From Kitasatospora atroaurantiaca (GTDB lineage Bacteria > Actinomycetota > Actinomycetes > Streptomycetales > Streptomycetaceae), in contig NZ_VIVR01000001.1 of the NCBI RefSeq assembly GCF_007828955.1, forward strand, positions 4,836,001 to 4,900,000: DNA of 64,000 nt, given 5' to 3'. The notes under the pieces were generated by a model, which was not told the origin of the DNA, made no database searches, and saw only the letters and a program-made list of their open reading frames with translations. Both the position numbers and the translations under genes were made by a program. Below are positions 16,931 through 24,298 of this stretch, in pieces. Positions within the stretch are counted from its first letter, which is position 1; the number at the start of each line of letters is the position of its first letter.

Positions 16931-17824
16931 ATGGGTTCGATCGCGTGCCCCGAACGGCCCGACGAGCGCGAGGCGGGGGCGGCCATCGTGCCGGTCTGGT
17001 CCGAGTGGCTTGTCGCGGGCGAGAAGCCCGTCAGCCCGATATCCTCGCTTTCGGGTGGGCCCACCGTGGGTCGTGCCCGCAATGCCGAGGAGGTGGGTCC
17101 GGTCGTCGGGACCGAGGACGAGGCCGAGCCGGGCGATGTTCTGCCGGTGAGCGAGGTGCTCACGGGTGACGAGCTTGCCGAGGCGATCGGTGAGGACACC
17201 TTCCGAGTGTCTGCGGAGGAGACCGAGGGGGCCCGGCGGGAGCGCTTCGAGCGCGACGCCCTGGGCTTCCTGGATCCGATGTACTCGGCTGCGTTGCGGA
17301 TGACCCGCAACCCCGCCGATGCGGAGGACCTGCTCCAGGAGGCGTTCGCGAAGGCGTACGCGTCCTTCCATCAGTTCCGCGAGGGGACCAACCTAAAGGC
17401 GTGGCTGTACCGCATCCTCACCAACACCTTCATCAACTCGTACCGCAAGAAGCAGCGTGAGCCTCAGCGCACCGCCGCCGAGGAGATCGAGGACTGGCAG
17501 CTGGCACGGGCCGAGTCGCACATGTCGACCGGTCTGCGTTCGGCCGAGGCCCAGGCGCTCGACCACCTGCCGGACAGCGATGTGAAGGATGCCCTCCAGG
17601 CGATTCCGGAGGAGTTCCGGATCGCGGTCTATCTCGCGGACGTGGAGGGGTTTGCGTACAAGGAGATCGCGGACATCATGGGTACACCCATCGGTACGGT
17701 GATGTCCCGACTGCACCGTGGCCGCCGTCAGTTGCGCGGCATGCTGGAGGACTACGCCCGTGAGCGCGGGCTCGTCCCCGCCGGCAGCGGGGCAGGGCAG
17801 GAATCGAAGGGCGCGGGGTCATGA
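16931..17824 (+). CDS. sigR: thiol-oxidative-stress ECF sigma factor SigR (long form)
   Basis: A 297-residue frame encoding sigma-R, which drives the thioredoxin and mycothiol response to disulfide stress. Region 2 spans about 116-180 (DPMYSAALRMTRNPADAEDLLQE...) and region 4 about 219-267 (FAYKEIADIMGTPIGTVMSRLHRGRRQLR). Two starts are plausible: ATG 16931, after GGAGGAAA, and the internal GTG 17093 (VGPVVGTEDE...), which matches the N-terminus of S. coelicolor short sigma-R. The 54-residue difference agrees with the reported roughly 55-residue extension of the unstable isoform sigma-R'. It overlaps rsrA by 4 nt (ATGA). Confidence 0.95.
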   Translation: MGSIACPERPDEREAGAAIVPVWSEWLVAGEKPVSPISSLSGGPTVGRARNAEEVGPVVGTEDEAEPGDVLPVSEVLTGDELAEAIGEDTFRVSAEETEGARRERFERDALGFLDPMYSAALRMTRNPADAEDLLQEAFAKAYASFHQFREGTNLKAWLYRILTNTFINSYRKKQREPQRTAAEEIEDWQLARAESHMSTGLRSAEAQALDHLPDSDVKDALQAIPEEFRIAVYLADVEGFAYKEIADIMGTPIGTVMSRLHRGRRQLRGMLEDYARERGLVPAGSGAGQESKGAGS

Positions 17825-18168
17825 GCTGCGGCGATCCGCACGACACCGAGTGTGGCGAGGTGCTGGACCACCTCTACGAATTCCTCGACAACGAGATGGC
17901 CGAGGGCGACTGCGCCAAGCTGCGCGTGCACTTCGAGGAGTGCTCGCCGTGCTTGGAGAAGTACGGCCTCGAACAGGCCATCAAAGCCTTGATCAAGCGC
18001 TCCTGCGGGTGCGACGACACCCCGGCCGACCTGCGTGGCAAGGTGCTGGCCCGGATCGACAGCATCAGGTCCGGGCAGCGCTCCGGCGCGCCGGTGCCGG
18101 TCGCCGAGGTCGCGGTGGACGACCCCGCGGGGCACGGCGCGCCGAGCACGCTGGCGGCCACGGAGTAG
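17821..18168 (+). CDS. rsrA: zinc-containing redox-sensing anti-sigma factor RsrA
   Basis: A 115-residue ZAS-family anti-sigma factor that holds SigR until thiol oxidation forms a disulfide and expels zinc. Cys and His positions match known RsrA: Cys3, Cys11, His37, Cys41 and Cys44 (HFEECSPC), with a further Cys pair at 62 and 64 (SCGC). Cys31 is additional. The start ATG overlaps the sigR stop (ATGA), consistent with coupled, near-stoichiometric synthesis. A strong hairpin follows 18 nt after the stop, ending the sigR-rsrA operon. Confidence 0.96.
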   Translation: MSCGDPHDTECGEVLDHLYEFLDNEMAEGDCAKLRVHFEECSPCLEKYGLEQAIKALIKRSCGCDDTPADLRGKVLARIDSIRSGQRSGAPVPVAEVAVDDPAGHGAPSTLAATE

Positions 18169-18186
18169 CGGCCCGGTATCGAACGG

Positions 18187-18218
18187 CAGGGCCTCGGGGC
18201 AGTCGCCCCGGGGCCCTG
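18187..18218 (+). terminator. sigR-rsrA operon terminator
   Basis: A 14-bp stem CAGGGCCTCGGGGC/GCCCCGGGGCCCTG (one G-T wobble) with the 4-nt loop AGTC, 18 nt after the rsrA stop. Confidence 0.85.
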
Positions 18219-18429
18219 GCTGTCTCCCCGGCCCTCGTGAGCCCTGGCGCGGTCTCACCCGTTCGGGTGAGCTGACGCTGCGCCGGCCAAGGCATTGCGC
18301 GATCGGGCACCCGCTTCGCCGGGTGGAGCCCTATCCTCCTGACGGGCCCTCAAGGCAGTGTGCCCGAGGGGAACTGCGGCCGTGGCGGGGAGGCCCAGCT
18401 GCTGCCGCCCCGAGCCGAAGGGGGCGCCG

Positions 18430-19926
18430 GTGCCGAGAGCGACGAGCAACGGGCAGGCGGGTGAGTCGCGGCGTGAGCGCGTGACCCTGCCGGGCGCGGC
18501 GGTGCGGTACGTCGCCGTGGTGCTGCCGGCCGCTGCGGCCTGCCTGCTGACCCTTGCACTGCCCTCCACCGCCCGGGCCGGCTGGCTCGGCGGCCCGGTG
18601 GACTGGCCCCGGGTGGCCCTGCTGGCCTTTCTGCACGCCTGCTGGGACGCCCTGGCGCAGGGGCTGCCGACCCCCTGCCTCCGGCTCGGGCGCAGACTGC
18701 TGCGCCGCGAGGTGCCGACCGCCGAGCCCGCCCGCCCCACCGGCCCCGCCTTCTTCCCGGTGCTCTTCGCCGGCGTGCTGATGCTCCCGCCCGCCGCCGC
18801 CGCGCTGGTCGCGCTGCCGGCCGCGCTCTCGGGCCACGCCACGGCGCCGCGTACGCTGCGGCGGGCGTGGAACGCCGCCCAGCTCGCCCTCGCGGCCTTC
18901 GCGGCCGCCGCGCTCTTCGGGCTGCTGGACGGTCCCCGGCTGCTGCTCGGCTCGCGCTTCCCCGGCGCGATCCTGCCCGCGCTGGCCGCCGTGGCGGCGT
19001 TCTGCCTGGTCAACAGCGCACTGGTGGGCGGGATGCGACGGCTCACCGAGCCCCCCGGGCCGGTGGACACCTGGTACGCACGGCTGCGCGCCGCCGCGCT
19101 GCCCGCCCTAGTGCACGGAGCCGGCGGCCTGATGGTCGCGGTGCTCTGGCAGGGCCCGTACGGCGCCTTCGCGGCGCTGCTCGCGCTGCTGCCGCTGTCC
19201 ATCTCGGCCTGGGTCTTCGCCCAGGGCCACCGTGAGCGGACGGCCCATCAGGCCGCCGTCCAGGCACTGGTCCAGGCGGTGGAGATCAAGGACGCGTACA
19301 CCCGCGGGCACAGCGAACGCGTCGGCCGGGCAGCCGTGCTGATCGCCCAGCAGCTCGGCATGGCCGAGGAGCGCCTGCGGAGCCTGCATTTCGCCGGCAC
19401 CCTGCACGACGTGGGTAAACTCGGGGTCGCGACGGAGCTGCTCCGCAGAAACGGTCCGCTCACCGAGGCCGAACGGCGGGCCGTGGAGGTGCACCCGGTC
19501 TTCGGCCACGAGCTGGTCCGCGACATCGCCTTCCTCGGTGAAGCGAGGGCAGGGATCCTGCATCACCACGAGCGGCTCGACGGCCGCGGCTATCCCGGCG
19601 GGCTGGCGGGCGACCGGATTCCGGAGTTCGCCCGGATCATCTCGGTCGCGGACGCCTTCGACTCGATGACCTCCACCCGCTCGTACCGGCGCGGCCGCCC
19701 GGTCGACGAGGCGGTCACCGAGCTGCAGCGGTGCGCGGGCAGCCAGTTCGACCCGCGGATGGTCCACGCCCTGGTCGCCGCCGTCGAGGAGCACGGCTGG
19801 GTGCCCGCACTGCCCCCGCCCGGCGGCTGGGCCGGCGAGGTGCCGGACATCCCGCTCGGCGTCCCCGAACCGTCCAGGCGGGTGCAGCCGCAGGGGAGAG
19901 CCGTGTCCTCGGGCGGGCCGACGTGA
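18430..19926 (+). CDS. membrane HD-GYP domain protein
   Basis: A 498-residue protein: about seven hydrophobic segments (residues 20-270, MASE-like, no known ligand) followed by a complete HD-GYP domain. Motifs are HSERVGR (first metal His, about residue 294), HDVGK with His326-Asp327, HHERLDGRGYPGG (378-391, GYP at 387-389) and a later SVADAFDSM. All metal ligands of active cyclic-di-GMP phosphodiesterases appear present, although the substrate is untested. GTG 18430 is chosen because AAGGGG lies about 9 nt upstream; the frame is open to 18358. The stop overlaps the next start by 4 nt. Confidence 0.85.
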   Translation: MPRATSNGQAGESRRERVTLPGAAVRYVAVVLPAAAACLLTLALPSTARAGWLGGPVDWPRVALLAFLHACWDALAQGLPTPCLRLGRRLLRREVPTAEPARPTGPAFFPVLFAGVLMLPPAAAALVALPAALSGHATAPRTLRRAWNAAQLALAAFAAAALFGLLDGPRLLLGSRFPGAILPALAAVAAFCLVNSALVGGMRRLTEPPGPVDTWYARLRAAALPALVHGAGGLMVAVLWQGPYGAFAALLALLPLSISAWVFAQGHRERTAHQAAVQALVQAVEIKDAYTRGHSERVGRAAVLIAQQLGMAEERLRSLHFAGTLHDVGKLGVATELLRRNGPLTEAERRAVEVHPVFGHELVRDIAFLGEARAGILHHHERLDGRGYPGGLAGDRIPEFARIISVADAFDSMTSTRSYRRGRPVDEAVTELQRCAGSQFDPRMVHALVAAVEEHGWVPALPPPGGWAGEVPDIPLGVPEPSRRVQPQGRAVSSGGPT

Positions 19927-21224
19927 GCTGGGCCCGGGCGGTCCTGCAGGCCGACGTGATCCTGGTACGGGCGGTGCACACGGCCGCCGCCCTCCTCCTG
20001 CTGGCGGCAGCCGGCGCGCTGGTGCTGGACGGCCCTGCCGACCCCTGGGTGGCGCTGGCCTTCGCGGCGGTGATCGCGGTCGGTGAGCGCGTCCGGGTCA
20101 CGCTGCCCGGCGACCGCGAGCAGGCACCGATCGGTACGGCCGTCGCCCTCGCGTACGCGATGCTCGGGCCCCTGCGCGGACTGCCGACCTCGCACGGCGT
20201 GCTCCAGGTGGTCGCGGTGACGGGCGCGGGGACGCTGGCCGGGCTGATCCCGCCGCTCCGGGGGCTGGCCGACCAGGCCAGGCTGGACGCGGCCGCCCGG
20301 CGGCTGCTCACCGTCGGCTTCGCGGCCACCCTCTTCCAGCCCCTCTACAACAGCGGCGCCCTCGACCGGGTACCGCTGGCCGGGCCCGCGTACGGCGTCT
20401 TCCTGACCGGTGTGGCCGCGCTCGCGTCGCTCTGCGACGCGACGCTGGCGGCAGTGCTGCACCGGGCCCGTACCGGGCTGCGGTTCGCGGCCGCGCTGGA
20501 GGACGAACTGCACTCGCTGCTCGGCATCGGCTCGGCGATCGTCGCCACCGGCATGCTGATCAGCCTGCTGGCCGGGGAGGTCGGGCTCTGGGCGCTGCCG
20601 CTGTTCTGCACGCCGCTGCTGCTCGCCCAGGCGTCCTTCCGCCGGGCCGCCGACGTGCGGGCCACCACCGGGCAGACCATCGAGACGCTGGCCAGGGCCA
20701 CCGAGGTGGCCGGCTACACCCCGCCGGGCCACGCCCGACGGGTCGCCGACACGGCCTGCGCGCTCGGCCGCGAGCTGGGCCTGGGCACCCGGGATCTCGC
20801 TCTGTTGGAGTACGCCGCCCTGATGCACGACATCGGGCAGCTCTCGCTGGTCGAGCCCGTCCCGGACGGCGCCACCGCGCTGCTGCCGCAGGCCGAGCAG
20901 CAGCGCATCGCCCGGCTGGGCAGCGAGGTGATCCGCCGGACCGGTGTGCCGCGCCAGGTCTCCCAGCAGGTCGCAAGGCTGGCCGACCCGTGCCGCCGCC
21001 CGGACGGCTCGTACGACCGTTCGCTACCGCTCGCCGCCCGGATCATCCGGGTCGCCAACGCCCATGACGACCTGCTCGCCGCGGCCCGCGGCCGGGGCCT
21101 GGCTGACCAGGCGGGGCGGCTGGAGGCTCTGGAGGTGCTGCGGCTGGAGCGCGGCCGGCTCTACGACCCCAGGGTCGTCGAGGCACTGGCCAGAGTGGGC
21201 CACCGCGCCCGCGATCCGGACTGA
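19923..21224 (+). CDS. membrane HD-domain protein with degenerate GYP part
   Basis: A 433-residue membrane protein starting at a GTG that overlaps the upstream stop (GTGA). Several hydrophobic segments precede an HD domain (His270; MHDIGQ with His302-Asp303). Compared with its upstream neighbour the lysine after the HD is glutamine and the HHERxDGxGYP segment is replaced by LADPCRRPDGSYD, so the GYP metal ligands are missing; RIIRVANAHDDLL keeps the later motif. It is probably a catalytically weak or regulatory paralogue working with the intact HD-GYP protein in the membrane. Confidence 0.8.
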   Translation: MSWARAVLQADVILVRAVHTAAALLLLAAAGALVLDGPADPWVALAFAAVIAVGERVRVTLPGDREQAPIGTAVALAYAMLGPLRGLPTSHGVLQVVAVTGAGTLAGLIPPLRGLADQARLDAAARRLLTVGFAATLFQPLYNSGALDRVPLAGPAYGVFLTGVAALASLCDATLAAVLHRARTGLRFAAALEDELHSLLGIGSAIVATGMLISLLAGEVGLWALPLFCTPLLLAQASFRRAADVRATTGQTIETLARATEVAGYTPPGHARRVADTACALGRELGLGTRDLALLEYAALMHDIGQLSLVEPVPDGATALLPQAEQQRIARLGSEVIRRTGVPRQVSQQVARLADPCRRPDGSYDRSLPLAARIIRVANAHDDLLAAARGRGLADQAGRLEALEVLRLERGRLYDPRVVEALARVGHRARDPD

Positions 21225-21421
21225 ATGCCTGCGTGAGGAGCGCGGCCCGATGGAGCCGTGGTTGGATGCGGTCGTAGCGTGGAACACCCGAACCGGGGCC
21301 GCCCGGCCGACGGGAGGAACTCCGGCTACGGCAAGCGGCCTGGGAAGCAGGCATCGCCCACTGGGGACCGGCCCTGGCCTCCGGGACAGGCACTGGCGGA
21401 CGACAACGGCAGGGACGGAAC

Positions 21422-22405
21422 GTGAGGATCTTCCACCGCGCACGGCACCGGCCGTCGGCCACCTGGCGGCAGACGACCGACCGGGCCTTCACCCTGATCG
21501 GTGACGGCCGCTACGAGGACGCGGGGGCGCTCCTGGTGATGGCCGCGGACCTGGAGCCCTGGCTCTCCGACTCCTGGTTCAACCTCGCCCTGCTGCACAA
21601 GTTCCGCCGCGACTGGGACCAGGCCCGCACCGCAGGTCTGCGCGCCGTCGCGCTGCTCGACCGCGAGCACGGCGCCCCCGACTGGTGGAACCTCGGCATC
21701 ACCGCCACCGCCCTGCAGGACTGGTCGCTGGCCCGCCGGGCCTGGCAGGCGTACGGCCTGCGGCTGCCCGGCGGCGGCCCCTTGGACGGCCCGGTGGAGC
21801 TGGACCTCGGCACCACCCCCGTCCGGCTCTCCCCGGAGGGCGAGTCCGAGGTGGTCTGGGGCAGACGGCTGGACCCGGCCCGGATCGAGGTGCTCTCCAT
21901 CCCGCTGCCCTCCTCGGGCCGCCGCTGGGGCGAGGTCGTGCTGCACGACGGCGCCCCGCACGGCGAGCGGGTCACGGACGGCGTCGCCTACCCCGTCTTC
22001 GACGAGATCGAGCTCTGGGCGCCGTCCCCCGTGCCCACGTACGTCGTCCTGCTGCAGGCCGCCACGGCGGGTGACCGGGACGCCCTGGAGCGCCTGGTGG
22101 CCGACGCGGGGTACGCCGCCGAGGACTGGACGTCCTCCGTACGGCTGCTCTGCCGGGCCTGTTCGGAGAGCCGGATGGCGACCGACGACGGTCACACCGC
22201 GCACCACGACCCGCACGACGACGGCGACGCCGCCCACCCGGGACACCTGAGCCACCTCAGCCAGGGCAGCGCCGGGATGTCCTGGCTGGCCGAGCGGGAG
22301 TGCGGGATCGCGGCGCCGGCCGGGCTGGTCCGGACGCTGCTCGACCGCTGGGTCGCGGCCTCCCCCGCCACCCGGGCCTACCGGGACCTCGAAGAGGTCT
22401 GCTGA
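21422..22405 (+). CDS. tetratricopeptide-repeat protein
   Basis: A 327-residue cytoplasmic protein. The N-terminal 120 residues hold about three TPR-like helical pairs (AFTLIGDGRYEDAGALLVMAADLEP, DSWFNLALLHKFRRDWDQA). The middle is beta-rich (VVWGRRLDPARIEVLSIPLPSS), and a His/Asp-rich loop lies near residues 255-285 (TAHHDPHDDGDAAHPGHLSH), perhaps metal-binding. The start GTG 21422 has only weak purine content upstream. The 197-nt gap before it holds nothing I can identify. Its place after the HD-domain pair and before def is typical of the genus; function unknown. Confidence 0.78.
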   Translation: MRIFHRARHRPSATWRQTTDRAFTLIGDGRYEDAGALLVMAADLEPWLSDSWFNLALLHKFRRDWDQARTAGLRAVALLDREHGAPDWWNLGITATALQDWSLARRAWQAYGLRLPGGGPLDGPVELDLGTTPVRLSPEGESEVVWGRRLDPARIEVLSIPLPSSGRRWGEVVLHDGAPHGERVTDGVAYPVFDEIELWAPSPVPTYVVLLQAATAGDRDALERLVADAGYAAEDWTSSVRLLCRACSESRMATDDGHTAHHDPHDDGDAAHPGHLSHLSQGSAGMSWLAERECGIAAPAGLVRTLLDRWVAASPATRAYRDLEEVC

Positions 22406-22489
22406 GCCCGAAAGTAAGGACCGGCAGGGTCCCAGGGGCCGTACCCTTGAGCGGTATATCTCGGTGGACCCACGAAAGCGGAAGCAACG

Positions 22490-23122
22490 ATGGCGGAGCA
22501 GCACGAGCACGACCACGAGCACGGCCACGAGGACGGCGAGACGCCGGTCCTGAAGATCGTCGGCGAGGAGCCGGACCTCACCAAGGGCACCGCCCGCCCG
22601 ATCACCGTGGTCGGCAACCCCGTCCTGCACCACGAGTGCAAGGACGTCACCGTCTTCGACGCCGAACTCTCCGCGCTGATCGACGACATGTTCGTGTCGA
22701 TGTACGCGGCCGAGGGCGTCGGCCTGGCGGCCAACCAGATCGGCGTGGACGCCAAGGTGTTCGTCTACGACTGCCCGGACGACGAGGGCGTGCGGCACAT
22801 CGGGCACGTCATCAACCCGGTGCTGGAGGACCTCCCGGCCGCCCGCCGCATCCTGGACGACGGCAACGAGGGCTGCCTCTCCGTGCCCACCGCGTACGCC
22901 GAGCTGCCGCGCCCCGACTTCGCCGCCGTGACCGGCCAGGACAAGGACGGCAACCCGATCCGCGTCGAGGGCACCGGCTTCTTCGCCCGCTGCCTCCAGC
23001 ACGAGACCGACCACCTCTACGGCTACCTGTACATCGACCGCCTCTCCAAGCGCGACCGCAAGGACGCCCTGCGGCAGATGGCCGAGGGCACGCCCAAGTA
23101 CGCCACCGTGCCCAACAGCTGA
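22490..23122 (+). CDS. def: peptide deformylase
   Basis: A 210-residue Fe/Zn deformylase that removes the N-formyl group from nascent proteins. All three motifs are intact: GVGLAANQIG (76-85), EGCLSVP (127-133, metal ligand Cys129) and HETDH (171-175, ligands His171 and His175, catalytic Glu172). The N-terminus carries a histidine-rich extension (HEHDHEHGHED), which could bind metal. One def paralogue in S. coelicolor is in the SigR regulon, but I see no GGAAT-N18-GTT in front of this one. It is convergent with nrdB across a palindromic element. Confidence 0.96.
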   Translation: MAEQHEHDHEHGHEDGETPVLKIVGEEPDLTKGTARPITVVGNPVLHHECKDVTVFDAELSALIDDMFVSMYAAEGVGLAANQIGVDAKVFVYDCPDDEGVRHIGHVINPVLEDLPAARRILDDGNEGCLSVPTAYAELPRPDFAAVTGQDKDGNPIRVEGTGFFARCLQHETDHLYGYLYIDRLSKRDRKDALRQMAEGTPKYATVPNS

Positions 23123-23187
23123 CGGCACCACAGCCAGGGGCGTGAGGCTCCGCCGGGCGGGGAACCGATCAGGATCGGGTAGCCACA

Positions 23188-23262
23188 GGGGCGCGGAGAA
23201 CTGCGCGAGGCGGGAGAGGCTGGGCTCAGCCGTCTTCCGATTCGCGCAGTTCCCCGCGCCCC
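23188..23262. repeat. palindromic intergenic element, copy 4
   Basis: The left arm at 23188 has a single mismatch (GGAG for GGGG); the right arm ends at 23262. It lies between convergent def and nrdB, 65 and 19 nt from their stops. Confidence 0.85.
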
Positions 23263-23281
23263 TTTCTGGTTGCCCAGGTGC

Positions 23282-24298
23282 CTAGAAGTCGTCGTCGAAG
23301 GAGACCGAGCCCTCGACCGCGACCTGGTAGGCCGAGACGCGGCGCTCGAAGAAGTTGGTCAGCTCCTGGACGTTCTGCAGCTCCATGAACCCGAAGGGGT
23401 TGGTGGAGCCGTAGCGGATCGGCAGGCCGAGGCGGGCCAGGCGCTGGTCGGCGACGGCCTCCAGGTACTGGCGCATGGACTCGGTGTTCATGCCGGGCAG
23501 GCCCTCGCCGCAGAGGTCGCGGGCGAACTGGAGCTCGGCCTCGACGGCCTCCTCCAGCATCTCGGTGACCTGCTGGGCCATCTTGTCGTCGAAGAGGTCC
23601 GGCTCCTCCTCGCGGACGGTGTCCACCACCGAGAAGGCGAAGTCCATGTGCATGGACTCGTCACGGAACACCCAGTTGGTGCCCGTCGCCAGACCGTGCA
23701 GCAGACCGCGCGACCGGAACCAGTACACGTACGCGAAGGCGCCGTAGAAGAACAGGCCCTCGACGCAGGCCGCGAAGCAGATCAGGTTGAGCAGGAACGC
23801 GCGGCGGTCGTCCTTGGTCTGCAACGAGTCCAGGTGGTCGACCGCGTTCATGTACTTGAAGCAGAACTGCGCCTTCTGGTGGATGGAGGGGATGTTCTCC
23901 ACCGCGTCGAAGGCCGCCGCGCGGTCGTCCGGGTCGGGCAGGTAGGTGTCGAGCAGCGTCAGATAGAACTGGACGTGCACGGCCTCCTCGAACAGCTGCC
24001 GGGAGAGGTAGAGCCGCGCCTCGGGGGAGTTGATGTGCTTGTAGAGGCTCAGCACCACGTTGTTGGCGACGATCGAGTCACCGGTCGCGAAGAAGGCGAC
24101 CAGGCGGCCGATCATGTGCCGCTCGCCCTCGCTGAGCTTGGCGAGGTCGGCGACGTCGGAGTGCAGGTCCACCTCCTCGACGGTCCAGGTGTTCTTGATC
24201 GCGTCGCGGTACCGGTCGTAGAACGACGGGTAGCGCATCGGACGCAGCGTCAGCTCGAAACCGGGGTCGAGCAGCATCTTCTCGCGGTCTTCGGACAT
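23282..24298 (-). CDS. nrdB: class Ia ribonucleotide reductase small subunit
   Basis: A 338-residue diiron-tyrosyl subunit of aerobic ribonucleotide reductase. Likely metal ligands by position are Asp74 (FFATGDS), Glu105 and His108 (LFEEAVH), Glu180 (FAACVEGLF), Glu214 and His217 (FRDESMH). Tyr112 is the candidate radical tyrosine. The ATG overlaps the nrdA stop by one base (TAATG), giving a tight operon. In S. coelicolor a third gene, nrdS, follows; here the next gene is convergent def. Confidence 0.95.
   Translation of the reverse strand: MSEDREKMLLDPGFELTLRPMRYPSFYDRYRDAIKNTWTVEEVDLHSDVADLAKLSEGERHMIGRLVAFFATGDSIVANNVVLSLYKHINSPEARLYLSRQLFEEAVHVQFYLTLLDTYLPDPDDRAAAFDAVENIPSIHQKAQFCFKYMNAVDHLDSLQTKDDRRAFLLNLICFAACVEGLFFYGAFAYVYWFRSRGLLHGLATGTNWVFRDESMHMDFAFSVVDTVREEEPDLFDDKMAQQVTEMLEEAVEAELQFARDLCGEGLPGMNTESMRQYLEAVADQRLARLGLPIRYGSTNPFGFMELQNVQELTNFFERRVSAYQVAVEGSVSFDDDF

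Noticed and set aside
22406..22489. Sigma-R promoter in front of def
   Set aside because: A def gene is in the SigR regulon of S. coelicolor, but no GGAAT-N18-GTT occurs in this 84-nt gap.
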